Of a stretch of 64,000 nt of DNA, positions 10,515-21,821 are shown in pieces. The stretch lies in contig MU006100.1 in the NCBI GenBank assembly GCA_010093705.1, positions 341,929-405,928 on the forward strand, written 5' to 3'. The notes beneath the pieces were generated by a model that saw only the letters and a program-made list of their open reading frames with translations, searched no databases and was not told the origin of the DNA. How positions within the stretch are numbered: the first letter of the stretch is position 1; each line of letters starts with the position of its first letter. Origin of the DNA: Patellaria atrata CBS 101060 (lineage: Eukaryota; Ascomycota; Dothideomycetes; Patellariales; Patellariaceae). Position numbers and translations under genes: made by a program.

Positions 10515-13171
10515 ATGCATGTCAGTGACGATGACACCCCGGAGTTGAAGAAATGGATTGTTAAGCGATTAGAAGACATGTGAAGTTCCCAATAATCATA
10601 TTCTTGTGTTCGAGTTTGCCGCTAACACAATCTTAGATCGGACGCGGACTCTGATGTTTTAGCAGATTATGTCCTCGCGCTCGTCAAATCAGAAGATCCA
10701 GATGACGAAGTGAAGAAGAATTGCCTAGAGAACTTGGAGGACTTTCTAAAAGAGCGTACGGAATCAGCTTGTGCCAGTGACATCTATGATACGCTAACTG
10801 TGATGATTGTAGACACCAGCGGTTTTGTCGATGAGATCCTCGAAGCAATACGCCTGAAGTCATACCTCCCGGGATACGTCCCTATCGCCACTGCGCCTCC
10901 TAAAGGACCCTCTTTCAATCCGCCATCAGGCCCTGCTTTCAACCCTCCAAGCAAACCTTCTGGAGCTTCCCACCCTCGATCAAACGCACAAGGATATCAG
11001 AACGGCTCATACGGAGCTGGACAATCGCGAAAACGAGCTTTCAATGATCGAGAAACTAGTGAACCTCGAGATGTTCGGGATCCTCATTACGGGCGAGGTG
11101 CGGGTGGAGACAGGTCAGGGAAACAGATGAGAAGAGGAGATGGAACACGAGGTCATGGTCAACATGGACGCAACGGAAGACACGGCGCACCTGGGACGCA
11201 AAATATTAACATGCCAGGGCTTCCACCAGGTCTTGGTTCACTACAAGTACCTAATATGTCCAACATGCCGCCTATGCCCACTCCACCGCCCGGATTTCCT
11301 CCTATCGATCCTAATAACCCCCTTTCAGCTATGCTCGCAATGCAAGCAATGGGATTTCCATTTCCTGGATTACCTGCTCCAACTGCGACCGGTTCTATAA
11401 ACTTGAACAGACCAAACTCGCGGGATTCTCCTCATCGTCGGAGAAATAAGGGGCAAAGGTGTGAGGCTTGGGATAATGCAGGATTTTGCCCTCTAGGAAT
11501 GAATTGCCCTCGTGAGCATCTCACAGATGCGCAGTCTGGTGCGGTTGATGGTAATATAATACAAACGAATGGTGCAGAATTATTTTGCTAATGATATTGC
11601 AGAATATGACCCTACGAGTGCTTCTATCACGGTTAGTCCAAAAGCGAACGGACATTCCTCACCCCGAGGCAGAGGTAGAGGTAGGAGTGACAGAAGCGGC
11701 GGTCGGAATGTCCGTGCATCGTTCTCTTTAGCAGGTCCAAATAATAATCGATCCATCACTTCAGTCGTGGTTGAACAAATACCGGAAGAGAACTTTGACG
11801 AGAAACAAGTCCGCGAATTCTTCTCTCCATTTGGGGAGATCGAATCGGTCGATATGCAACCGTACAAGCGGTTAGCAGTCGTCAAGTTTACAGATTATTA
11901 TGCTGCGCGAGCGGCATACGATAGCCCAAAAGTCATTTTCGACAATCGCTTCGTAAAGGTCTACTGGTACAAACCTGATACCTTTTCGAAGCCTCCCGAT
12001 AACGGAAGTCTTGGAGCGAACGATATCGTCAAGAAGGACGAAGATGAAGAGATGATCGATCCGGTTGAGTTTGAAAAGAAGCAAGCGGAAGCTCAAAAGG
12101 CGCACGAGGAGAAGCAGAAGAAGCTGAAAGAGGCAGAAGCGGCTCGCGCAGCTCTTGAGGAGAAGTTGAAGGCGCAAACTGAGGAGCGGAAGAAGCTCCT
12201 TGAGAAATTGGCCGCGAAGACGGGCGATATGAGCATTAGACAGGAAAACGGCACGACTTCTCACAATGACACGAACGGAAATGCGGACGGCGTCGGAGCC
12301 AAACCAGTAGAGGAGAGGAAGAAATCCACGACCGATGCACTGAAAGCTAAGTTGGCCGAACTGCAGGCCGAAGCGGAAAGTATGGGACTCCCGGACGAAG
12401 AATCTCCCGCTTACTATTCCGGACGCGGCAGAGGTAGTTATAGAGGACGTGGCGGCTATGGCGGCGGCTACGGTACTCGCGGTAGGGGCTATGACCCGTA
12501 TTACGGCAGTTCCTATAGGGGCCGTGGTGGACATTTCGGCGGTCCCAGAGCTGGCGGTGTAAAGAGGCTTGACAATCGGCCGAAGAAGGTAGAGGTCAAG
12601 GGCGTGGAGCAGGGGACGCCGAGGGATGAAGCATTGCGGCAGTATCTTTTCGTGAGTTGAACCCCCCGTCGATGGAACTCAGATATACTAATATCCACGC
12701 CGTAGAATCAATTCGAATTCGAGTCCCTCGAACCTCATCCTGAACATAAGGATAGCATGGTCGTCACGTTCAAGGAACGATATGTTGCGGAATCTGTAAG
12801 TTCATCCCTTTTTCTTCTTCTACTTTCCGCGGTTGGGACTCCTTTCATCCTCTCCACACCAAATCTCAGATCGTAAAACTAACACTATGAACTAGTTCAT
12901 CGCAAACCCAGATATCCCCAACCTCGGCCGCGTCGATCTCGCTTGGGTCACTTCTCCAACCACAAATGCGACCCCCACAACCACCCCTATCCCCACAATA
13001 CCGAAACCCGAAAAACAAACCCCGGCTTTATCGGCTACCGCGCCGTCTTTCGTGCCCGCCGCGAAGACGGAAGTAAGGGATGCCGATATGCGGGAGGTGG
13101 AGAAGGGAGAGGTGGAGGATGTTGTGTACGATGACGATGTGGCGGATGATGAGGATAGGTGGATACAGTGA
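10515..13171 (+). CDS. RBM26/RBM27-type RNA-binding protein (Rmn1-like): PWI-like, CCCH finger, RRM
   Basis: Five exons (10515-10579, 10637-11550, 11603-12651, 12706-12795, 12896-13171) keep one frame and give 797 residues. Residues 1-100 form a PWI-like helical domain (ELKKWIVKRLEDI, DVLADYVLALVKSEDP). A Pro/Gly-rich linker follows, then a CCCH zinc finger at 297-316 (C-X8-C-X5-C-X3-H). An RRM lies at about 377-449 (SVVVEQIPEENFDE, RLAVVKFTDYYAARAAYDSP), then a Glu/Lys coiled coil (about 472-530) and an RGG-type tract at about 599-640. The C terminus is acidic. This order matches RBM26/27 and fission-yeast Rmn1, partners of the Red1/MTREC nuclear RNA-surveillance complex; that role is inferred. 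The 52-bp intron at 11551-11602 rests on GTAATA, TGCTAATGA and TGCAG. Confidence 0.88.
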
Positions 13172-14155
13172 TTTGGGTGAGGAGTTTCTACAGGCAGACG
13201 AATAGGGACGGGGATAGAATGCATAGGCACAAGTGTGGGGAAGGCGGATAATGTATGGAGGATCCTTCATATCAGACTCACTCAAGAGTAAACTCCGGTG
13301 CTTAATGCTGTAATGTGAATACTAATTCATTGGATGAGACCCGTTGCGTTGTGTACCGGACCTGGTTTTTGTGACAAAGATGATGGATGTTGTGTTGGTG
13401 CTGACGGGGGTTCAGCTCCTGTGGTGTTGCTCTCTTTCACGTGCTAATGCTACACGGGGTGTTATAACTGTAAGGCTGAGCATGTGTTTAAAGCTGAGCA
13501 TGTGTTTAAAGCTGAGCATGTCCCCCTCATCGTTCATCCCTAAGGTACCGTACCGCTTATCGTTGAGTTGATTCCCTTTAAGATGTGTGAGGTGTGGTTT
13601 TCGACCCCCCATATTCCGTAACCCTACCTTAGCCCAGCCTGAAGCGGAACTACCTACCTTACCTTCAACATGTAGGTATATGTGGTCTTCTTCCCACTAT
13701 GACAATGGAACACTCCATACCTTACAGTACGAGAACGATATACGAGTACCTTACCCTGTCCCCTCGTTCATCCTGACGGTTCTGCTCTACTGGACTCCAA
13801 GGCACTGTACCTAATGACGGGATACACCAATACAAGCGTCCAAGTCCCCTCAGCCAAAGCAAAAGCGAAAGAGATAGAGTGATATCAAGATTAAAGAGAC
13901 TATATATATATATGCAGAACCCTCTATCAAGAGTTCCTATTAAGTTTTAAAACCTAACGTGATGATATGGTATTAAATCTTCCCTTTTTTCGATGTTCCA
14001 TCGGTTTCCTCGTCTCGGTCTGATATATACTACCTTACCCTGGATCTCTCTCTGGAACGAGGTACCGTACGCGGATAGGAACTAGCCCACCCTACGTATC
14101 CGTCACCTGACTGCTCCTACCTCAACCGCGAACTCCCCCGTCACCCCCCACTCCC
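13172..14155. other. intergenic, convergent
   Basis: No gene seen. It lies between the 3' ends of the RNA-binding protein and ERG5, and contains an 18-bp tandem repeat, a TA microsatellite near 13905-13913, and several TACCTTACC and GGTACCGTACC words. Confidence 0.5.
13475..13520. repeat. 18-bp tandem repeat, about 2.6 copies
   Basis: The unit GCTGAGCATGTGTTTAAA is repeated exactly at 13475 and 13493, followed by ten bases of a third copy. It is intergenic. Confidence 0.9.
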
Positions 14156-15938
14156 CTAATCCCTAACCCCAAAGCTCAAAAAACAATCATCCTGCGGGAA
14201 AATCGTGGCAAAGACCTTAATCTTCTCACTAAGCTCCGTAGGATGATGTTCCCAGTTCAAAAACATGCTCGCCTTGCCCAGCATGGCCATGAGGTTTAGC
14301 TGCGCGTAGGTCTGGCCGAGACAGTAGTGCGGGCCTGTGCCGAAGACGAGCCAGTTCTTAGTCTGCTTATCGGCGTCGCCAGAGATCCAGCGGTCTGGGT
14401 CGTAGGTGTCTGGGTTCGGGTAGGCTTCGGGGTCGTGCAGGGCGGGGTACGTTGTTGGGATGACCATTGAGCCTGCGGGGGTTTTAGTATAGGGTTTGAT
14501 TTTGTGCGGAAAGGGGGAAGGGAGGCAGGGGATTGGAAGTACCTTTGGGCGCGGTGTAGGTGTCTGTGATGGGGAAATCTTTTTTCACGATGTAAGGGAC
14601 CATTATCACGGGGGGACGGTAGCGGAGTGTCTCCTTGACCATCGCTCTCGTCTCCACCATCGACTCGAGCAGATCCATGGAGAAGCGCTTGTTACGGTCG
14701 CCGCCGCGCAGTCTCATGTTTTCCTCTCGCACGCGGTCGAGGAAGTGCGGGTTATCGGCCATGATTTGGAAGAGCCAGGTGCAAGCGCTGCTGGTGGCGT
14801 CCTGCGAGGCGAAGAGAAACGTGAAGAGGGTCATGGAGATTTCGAAGTCGGTGAACTCGCGAAGGAGCGGAGTGGGCTTCTCAGACTGGTCGACCTCTTC
14901 GCCGCTGGCGACCTTTTGGCGCCACTTGTCGGATGCGATCATCTGGCAGACCCACTGGTCAAGGATACTGTCGGGCTTTCCGCCGGCTGCCATGCGGACC
15001 TTGCTCTTTGCGGCACACTTGGAGAATTCGACGAGGACCATATCTGCGGCTTTCTTTCCGTACCAGGTCTTGGTGAAGGGAATGATGATGGGGAAGTTCA
15101 CCAATTCCAATGCAGCTGTGATCAGATAGTAATCGTCGGCGATCTTCTTGACGGCTTCTTCGGACATATAGTGGCCAACGAAAGTGCGGCAAGAGACGGC
15201 GCATTGGAGTTCACGGAAGACGGGCATGAATTGCACGGGCTTTCCGTTGTTCTCCTTTGTGATGGCAACGAACTTCTCAAAGTACTTGTCATACACCTCC
15301 TCTTGACCGGGCAAGTATAGCTCGAGCGCTTGACGGGTGAAAAGGCCATTGAGTCCCTTACGATAGTCCACGTGCTCCTTACCATCCAGAAAAACCCAAT
15401 TCTTCGGCCTAAGGAGTTTGTAGGCGATATCGACGACGCAGGGTTTGACGAATGCTGGCGCATTGAAGACCCTTCGTGCCATGTCGCGGGTGGAAGCGAT
15501 AACTACGAACCTGAACGCAACATGTCAGTCTCAGTTTGCGATTGAACAATTATCTATTATCTAGCGCTTACTTGTGGAAAACAGAGACACAGCTCAGAGG
15601 AGCGCTGTACCATTTTGCATGGTAGACCTCGAACTTCGGGTATACCGATTCGAGAAAGGGGCCAATGAAGGGCGCTTTCCACGATGGACCGACTATACTA
15701 CCTTTATTGTAAATATATTTGACTGAATGAAGTGTCAGTAGCTGTGTGGGAGCGCATTAGAGTATTATCACAAACATTGATCGTATGCGACGCAAACAAG
15801 GAGTATAGTCAGTGAAATTGACCACCAGGTAGCATTTTCCAAAGTCCTCGTGAGCAGACCTGCTACAGAATCGGCATCAATAGGAAGGGCGAGTTTCGCG
15901 TCCGCGGAAGGCGAGGCAAAGCTTGCATCGACCGCCAT
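14156..15938 (-). CDS. ERG5: sterol C-22 desaturase, cytochrome P450 family CYP61
   Basis: Introduces the C22-C23 double bond late in ergosterol synthesis, in the ER membrane. Four exons (15938-15776, 15722-15572, 15510-14543, 14472-14156) join in frame to 532 residues; yeast Erg5 is 538. An N-terminal membrane anchor is at about 36-52 (WWSISLTILLVCVAYDQ). Hallmarks: KGSIVGPSWKAPFIGPFLES near the N terminus, I-helix TFLFASQDATSSACTW, ExxR as KETLRYRPP, APKGSMVIPT, and the haem loop FGTGPHYCLGQTYAQLN with the Cys ligand. These are specific to CYP61 rather than CYP51. The start chosen is MAVDASFAS at 15938; a longer upstream in-frame stretch is unlike the family. The second exon begins after a 53-bp intron with a GTTTGT donor, which is slightly unusual. 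Confidence 0.95.
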
Positions 15939-18773
15939 TGCGAAAGAATCTTGAGGTTGTAGAGGCGAGGAGTGAGGTTTGCGGGTGGAAGTAGTCTTTT
16001 TTTTTTGTTGACTTGGGTAATTAAACGGCTTGCTTCTTTGAGCTGCTGCTAATCCCGGGCCAATCCCCGATCCGAATGCGATTTCCTTAAGAGAAAAGTG
16101 AAAAGCTCCTTCCAAAAGTACAGTACAGTAGATGATACACAACAGTGACAACACTCTCCTATAAGCAAAACAAATGGTTGTGCCGCCTGCGAGCGGCGTG
16201 TTTCTTATTCCAAAGCTTCCCCTTCCCCTTCCCAGACACAGCTGGGGCAAAGCGGATGAGGTCGAGATTGAATGAGCACATCTACACGCATCGGTTGATT
16301 GGTGAGAGCTCGGAATTAAGACTTCCGTGCAATGATCGCTTCGGCTTGACCCTTTGGGCTGCTGCAGCTCATCCTCTTTTCTCTCCAAATCAACATCATC
16401 ACATACATATCGCTCAATTCTCCTCAATCCAGTCGATCCTTTACCTTTTCCTTTAACCTTGACCGCCTCGCTTACATCTGAGACTTGAGGAGAAATCTGC
16501 TTTTCTTAAGACGGAACAAAACCACCTCAAACCGCTCAATTTCGATCACAGCTTACCACAGTACAGTTAACAAGTCACTTATCAGAGTCCCCTGCCAAGT
16601 GATGGGAGAAGATCTTCATCAGTCCCTTTCGAGACATCATCACCGTATCTCGGCTTGATCTTATCTCATCTCATCATCCCTCTTTCCCAACCCTTTACCC
16701 CGCTACGTCTTCATGCCCTCAATACACGAGCACGACATACTTTGCTTGCATACCTATGTGATCCTTAGAAACATGAGGAGTCTCCCCTTTTGTCTCCCGG
16801 ATGTTACCGTATTAGCCATCTGCGACTGCACCAGTGGAGCGGAACTCACTCTTAGGCCAATATGGGAAGTACCGACTTGAAGGCATATGCCGCGGGGATG
16901 GAACATACCGTACTCTATAGGAAACCGGAAGATGGAAACTACCGTTTACCGATACAGTTCAACCAGTTTTTCTTACGAATCGGTATCTATCGCGCATTTG
17001 AAGACCTATAGGTATTGCTTACGCTGTACTTTGTATGCATGGGAGAGAATAATATAAGATGTACTACGGACCAGACTTATATCTCCTCCTTCTTTGTTAC
17101 TATTGGTAGTTCCGGATCACTGTATCCCCGCTGTCCTCAACATGCTTACTATCAGATACGGCTCCGTATGTGAGCGTACAGGTCTGTACAACCCAGGTCT
17201 GGGTATCTCTTGTTATAAGTTCAAAGGTACCCTTGATAACTTCGGAATGGACCAGACAAACATCCCCGATAAAAGCAATACTCGGACGTTGAGGATGTCT
17301 ATGTCGCGGAAAAACCCTGAACTACTCTAGAGAAGACCACACCCCATGGTATGATAAATTAATCACAAGCGTGCAAAACAGAATACCATGGGACATGATT
17401 GTTCTCTATCCCACTTTATCATAGCCTCTATTTCCGGATAAACCCCCCCCCCCCCCCTTTCTCTCCCCCGGCCCCTCTCGTGGTGTACACAGAGATGCAT
17501 ACTATGCGATAGGACTCCGCGTGTTAACTTGAAGGTCTGTATAGCTCAGGTCGCAGGTTATCTCTTTGTAACCGTACAGTCTCTCAAAAGCAGACCAATA
17601 GGTGGAGAGAACACTACGATCATTTATTAAGACCGGACATGGTAGGCTTTATGTTCTCCTTCATCACGGTACGCATTGGTAGCGTACAACACTTGCTGTG
17701 TAGATCACGGGACGACTGTATATCTACTCTGTTGAAATCCAACGCATGTAGTTTGACTTGGGAGTCTTGTGCTTGTAAGTTCACATTTCCCTGAAGTTAC
17801 GGCGATGTAGGGGGAACAGAGACATCAAACCAGTAAACGCTCGAGTTCAATAATGTCCGCATCGCACAGGACGCTTCGAATAATCTAGCTCACCATATAC
17901 CAGGAGTACAATGGACGCATGGGAGGTGTTGTATGTAACTATTGGCGAGAACATAAGATATATAACTTTTACTTATCTCCTACTGATTATGGTATACAAA
18001 TTCTTTAATTATAGTCTTCAAACTGTCTCTCTCATCTTAGAGGCTGATACAATCCGGAGCAAGTCAATCTGAAGCATAGGGATGGTCTCATTTTGATATT
18101 GAACAACCATAAACCTTCAAATATCGGACGATAAACACGAGTTTCCTATCGTTAGACCCGTCACCAACATTTCTGATATCTTCTCACTCTTCATACTTTG
18201 CAAGTTCACCGATCAATTCTGGGTAAGTATAATGTAACGGAATCCCCACACAGTCAGCTGGTTGTCTTGTCCTAGTCCCCCAGTCTCCGTTCACAAATTT
18301 GAGAATTCGTGGGATGTCTCCCCCGGACATTGCACGCTTACTATACCCACAAAAAGGCTTACTCTCAGATCTGCATTCACCGGCATCAACTAAACAGGAT
18401 TGAAGCAATTGAGATGGTGAGTCTCGAATACATGCATAGGTCGACGGGATGAAGTAACTTTTAGGGTGATAATGTTCGATTCTTGTGTGAGATGTCAATT
18501 GGTGTTATGGCTCCCTTTATGGATCGTTTTAGGGAAGGAACGAAGTATGATTAGGTAAGAGCACTACAAGAGGGAAGAGTGCAGGGACTAAAGGTACATC
18601 GCTCTCTCAACCTCGCACGCAACTTTATGATACCCCTAGATTCTAAAATCGAAATGTCGCCGCAAACTTTCATCAATTCAAGGGGCAATCGACTCATTGT
18701 TGAGTCGAGTAAGATGAAGATAGTAAAAGATATAAATTGGCAGAAAATCTAACAAAATCACTTGTCTTCAATC
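15939..18773. other. gene-poor region upstream of ERG5
   Basis: The first 500 bases are the probable ERG5 promoter and leader. I find no convincing gene beyond that. Around 16900-18000 several diverged words recur (GAACATA, CATTGGTAG, GTCTGTA, and TTATAAGTTCAAAGGTACC beside TTGTAAGTTCACATTTCC), which suggests old decayed repeats. A C15 homopolymer lies at 17443-17457. Confidence 0.45.
17343..17392. repeat. perfect 10-bp inverted repeat
   Basis: CCCATGGTAT at 17343-17352 and ATACCATGGG at 17383-17392, separated by 30 bases. It could form a hairpin; no coding or tRNA-like context is visible. Confidence 0.7.
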
Positions 18774-18998
18774 ATGTCCTCGTTTACTTGCCAACTATTT
18801 TCGATCATCATCCTTACGCATATTTTCAGCTCCATTCCACTTTTTCACTTATTCTTCAGGATTGCAATCGGTTATGGATCATACACTCGATCAAGCTCAT
18901 TCCTGCAAAGGAACGTATTCTGCGCTGCTCAATTAACATCTTTCCAAAGATACCCTAATGAGAATATAACTAAGGGCAGCCGCATCCTACCCAGATAG
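18774..18998 (+). pseudogene. decayed relative of the unit at 19.8-20.4 kb
   Basis: An ATG-started frame with a hydrophobic N terminus (SIIILTHIFSSIPLFHLFF). The DNA around it (about 18710-19060) aligns by eye with about 19810-20290. Shared stretches include GATATAA...GAAAAT before the ATG and ATTCTRCGCTGYTCAATT within it, followed by ACATATAAC/AATATAAC words. The frame ends where the downstream copy stays open, so this looks like a degenerate duplicate. It could also be non-coding if the downstream unit is not a gene. Confidence 0.35.
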
Positions 18999-19870
18999 AG
19001 TACCAAGCGAGGTGGTATCCACGGCTTTGGTAGATATTACTATTTTAACTAAAGCAAAAACCTCCGCTGACCACAAAACGGAGTTGAATCAATTCATACA
19101 AACCCAGTCACCTTGACTCGACCAGCAAGATCTTACAGTTCTCTATAACCTACGGCTATTATAGCATTTCGAACCATAGAAATGTAAGAGGGTACCCCTG
19201 GAAGCAAGATCCCAGACCATTCATTGCTTTACTCTCGCGAGGATCGAGTAAGAGGAGGAATTCAGAAAGCTGTCAGCACCCTTATCTGAAAGTCACCTGC
19301 TGATATGCTATTTCAACTGCTGCCCGAGCTAGCATCTTCTCGCATAGTAGGGTAGGCTCAAGTAATAGTTAAGTATATTGAGAGGATGGGCTGGGGAGGT
19401 ATATGGAGTTCTTCGATATCTCCAGTATACCTGACTCAATTTTCCAAATCACTGGACTTTAAGCTCCGGAGGATTGCTGGGCTCGGCAGATGGACTGATA
19501 GTATGAAGCACGAGGGCGGCTACTGCAATTCGGTTGTCTGCTACTCCAACCTAATGACCCTTCAATTCCTGCTCACACACGGAGAGTGACGATCATAACT
19601 TACCAACGCCCCTTTTAAGGCTGTTCGACAATGTTGCTGGTATCTCGATCTCCTATTTTCTTCACGGCCAAAATCACTCATGCTTGCCTAAGTAATTCTT
19701 GACTTTTTCTGGAGATAGGAGCAGAGGATAAAGGGGGCAAATAATTACGAATAACGGTCTCAGTTCGTTTAAGCTATGATGGCTGATGGCCAGACTGCTG
19801 AACAAACTGTTGTCTAAACGATTAGAGTGGAAGGGATATAACGGATTCGAAGAAAATATTAGGTTGGAAA
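18999..19870. other. spacer between two related units
   Basis: No gene seen. The part to about 19060 still resembles the downstream copy; the rest is unassigned AT-rich sequence. Confidence 0.4.
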
Positions 19871-20434
19871 ATGGCTCGACATTTCATCTTTCCGACCCTT
19901 CGCCCGGTGTTAACGATCCTATTCATTTTCAGAATCCTGTCTTTCGCAGCATGTTTCGTTGCGGTACTCTCCCATAACCATTGGCTTCACGAGTATCCCT
20001 TCGCCCTGTTAAAACGCTTTGATCCCATATCAGTAAGTTATTCACGGGTTGCATAACTAGGTACCCCGATGTGTTCCTCTCAGCCCTACAATATAGACTT
20101 TGCCTATACCCACGACTGCCACTATTCTACGCTGTTCAATTGGCTCTCCGGATACCCGCAGGAACATATAAACCCTTCGACTTCCCCAACTACCAGGAAT
20201 AATAAGGTGAAAGCATGTCTACCCATTCCCTTGGTTAGTAGTTACTTTCAGGAGAACTGGCGCGTCATTACTCCTACACGGTGGATTGCTATTAGTAATA
20301 ACTCACTCACTGTCGACTGTGATACTCCCCGGATACACATCCCAATTACTCAAACTTGGAAGGGATACCATCGTTCCTGGGGAAAAGTACTGTGGTCGCT
20401 TCGACACGAAGGACCTTCACCGCACACGCTCTAG
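19871..20434 (+). CDS. candidate orphan protein with N-terminal membrane/signal segment
   Basis: A two-exon model, 19871-20032 and 20084-20434, uses a 51-bp intron with GTAAGT donor, GCATAAC branch site and CTCTCAG acceptor, and stays in frame for 170 residues. The N terminus is strongly hydrophobic at about 10-34 (LRPVLTILFIFRILSFAAC), so a signal or membrane anchor is likely. The rest has four cysteines and many Trp/Tyr/His residues (HDCHYSTLFNWLSGYP, TWKGYHRSWGKVLW). I recognise no family. The good intron and the diverged copy at 18.8 kb argue for a real gene; the gene-poor setting and lack of a known domain argue against. A candidate effector-like orphan is possible. Confidence 0.35.
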
Positions 20435-20646
20435 AAGTTCAGAAAAGCGAAAGATATGAAAGATAGTAGGAACAGAGAAGCATGACGATATGAACCAGCT
20501 TAGAAAGGATAGAAAAATCCAAGACAACTTTAGAAACCTGAGAAGAATCGCGCTGTATTCGAGTTTGAATTTGGCTTATGGCGGAGAGTGGGCTTTCAGT
20601 GCTTTGACGGCATCCCCTTTCCCTCAAGTCTTCTAAAGCATCCTCG

Positions 20647-20673
20647 AAAAATAAAATAAAATAAAATAAAATA
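20647..20673. repeat. AAAAT microsatellite
   Basis: Five AAAAT units in a row near 20647-20673. Confidence 0.85.
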
Positions 20674-21799
20674 AGAAACGTATGTATATGCCGAACTTAT
20701 GGATATCATGAAACACAGTTAACGAATCTCCCGCGTTTTGGTCCAAGCGGTTTCCATCTCAACTCATGCCGCGCACATCCAGATCCTGATACAACAGTTT
20801 TGTCTACAGGAATAGAAATCGATGGCCAAAACCCGTGTCTATCCCCTCAAATTCGTTCATCTTAATCATACCTCCCAGCGTAAGTTGTCAGCTTCATATT
20901 CATCATTCACAGTCCGCACATAGCTTTCTACACAGTCTGGGACACATGAGATGAATGTAGCGAGCGGAGGGAGGAGGGGATGCGTCACGCACTAGAACAG
21001 GATGTTCAGCTAAGGACAGGGTAGGAGTTTGAGAGAGAGTTTTGAGGGTAGCGTGCGTATTTGCGTTTTTGGAAAGGTTTGAAATGGTTGAAAGGTGGTG
21101 ATACTTGGGTAATAGGTGGGTAGTTGGGAATGACCGGATTCGGGAGTCTGGAAGAGAGGTTGGAGTTTGTCCTTCCTGGATATGATGGCGCGGTGAGAAG
21201 AGATGGTGTTTCCGTTATACTATATGGGGTTGTATCGTCGGATGAATTATTGATATTTCTCACTGGTTATCATCTTATGAATATACCACCTCATACCTTC
21301 TCCCTCGCACTGTATCTTAGAACTACAGTACCCCTAGTTCTACCTAAAACCCCATCAACCGCATCTCGCGCGGTGTCGGGTTCTCGATCCTCGCACTCGA
21401 CTAAGTTATCTAGCTTCCACACCGTAGCGTCGCATTTTGGTTCTACGTCATCCTTCAATGATTTCCCGGTTCCCCTCTCGTTCGCCAGAACCTCTGGTGA
21501 ATAAGTAAGAGAAACAACTCTAAAATTTAATCACACATCTTTCGATGGGCCGCTTGGTATGGTACCCTACCCAGTCCAACCACTATCCACCTCAACGAAC
21601 AATCACCGAAACCGAAAGCGAGATGGCTGCAAACACACATGCGCGCAAAAGTCATTTAGCACCGAGGTACATACTCCGCGGGAATCATCCGATCCATCCG
21701 TTTGAGCGTTGAAGGGTTGAATGCTGCGGTATTTTAGATCTGTTTGTTTGTCTGGTTTGGGGCAGGAGGTAGTACGTGGAGGGGATATGGAGAGGATAT

Positions 21800-21821
21800 G
21801 GGTAGGGTAGGGTAGGGTAGG
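21800..21821 (+). repeat. GGGTA tandem repeat, G-quadruplex-prone
   Basis: Four GGG runs spaced by TA (GGGTA x4 then GG), in a longer purine-rich strand. The spacing fits a G-quadruplex. It is not the TTAGGG telomere unit. Confidence 0.7.

Noticed and set aside
11872-12534. Minus-strand open frame of 220 codons
   Set aside because: A shadow of the coiled-coil and RGG part of the RNA-binding protein; low-complexity composition explains it.
14496-15320. Long plus-strand open frame (274 codons)
   Set aside because: It lies wholly over the conserved ERG5 exon on the other strand and has no family resemblance.
21800-21821. Telomere repeat
   Set aside because: The unit is GGGTA in four copies, not TTAGGG, and sits well inside the window.
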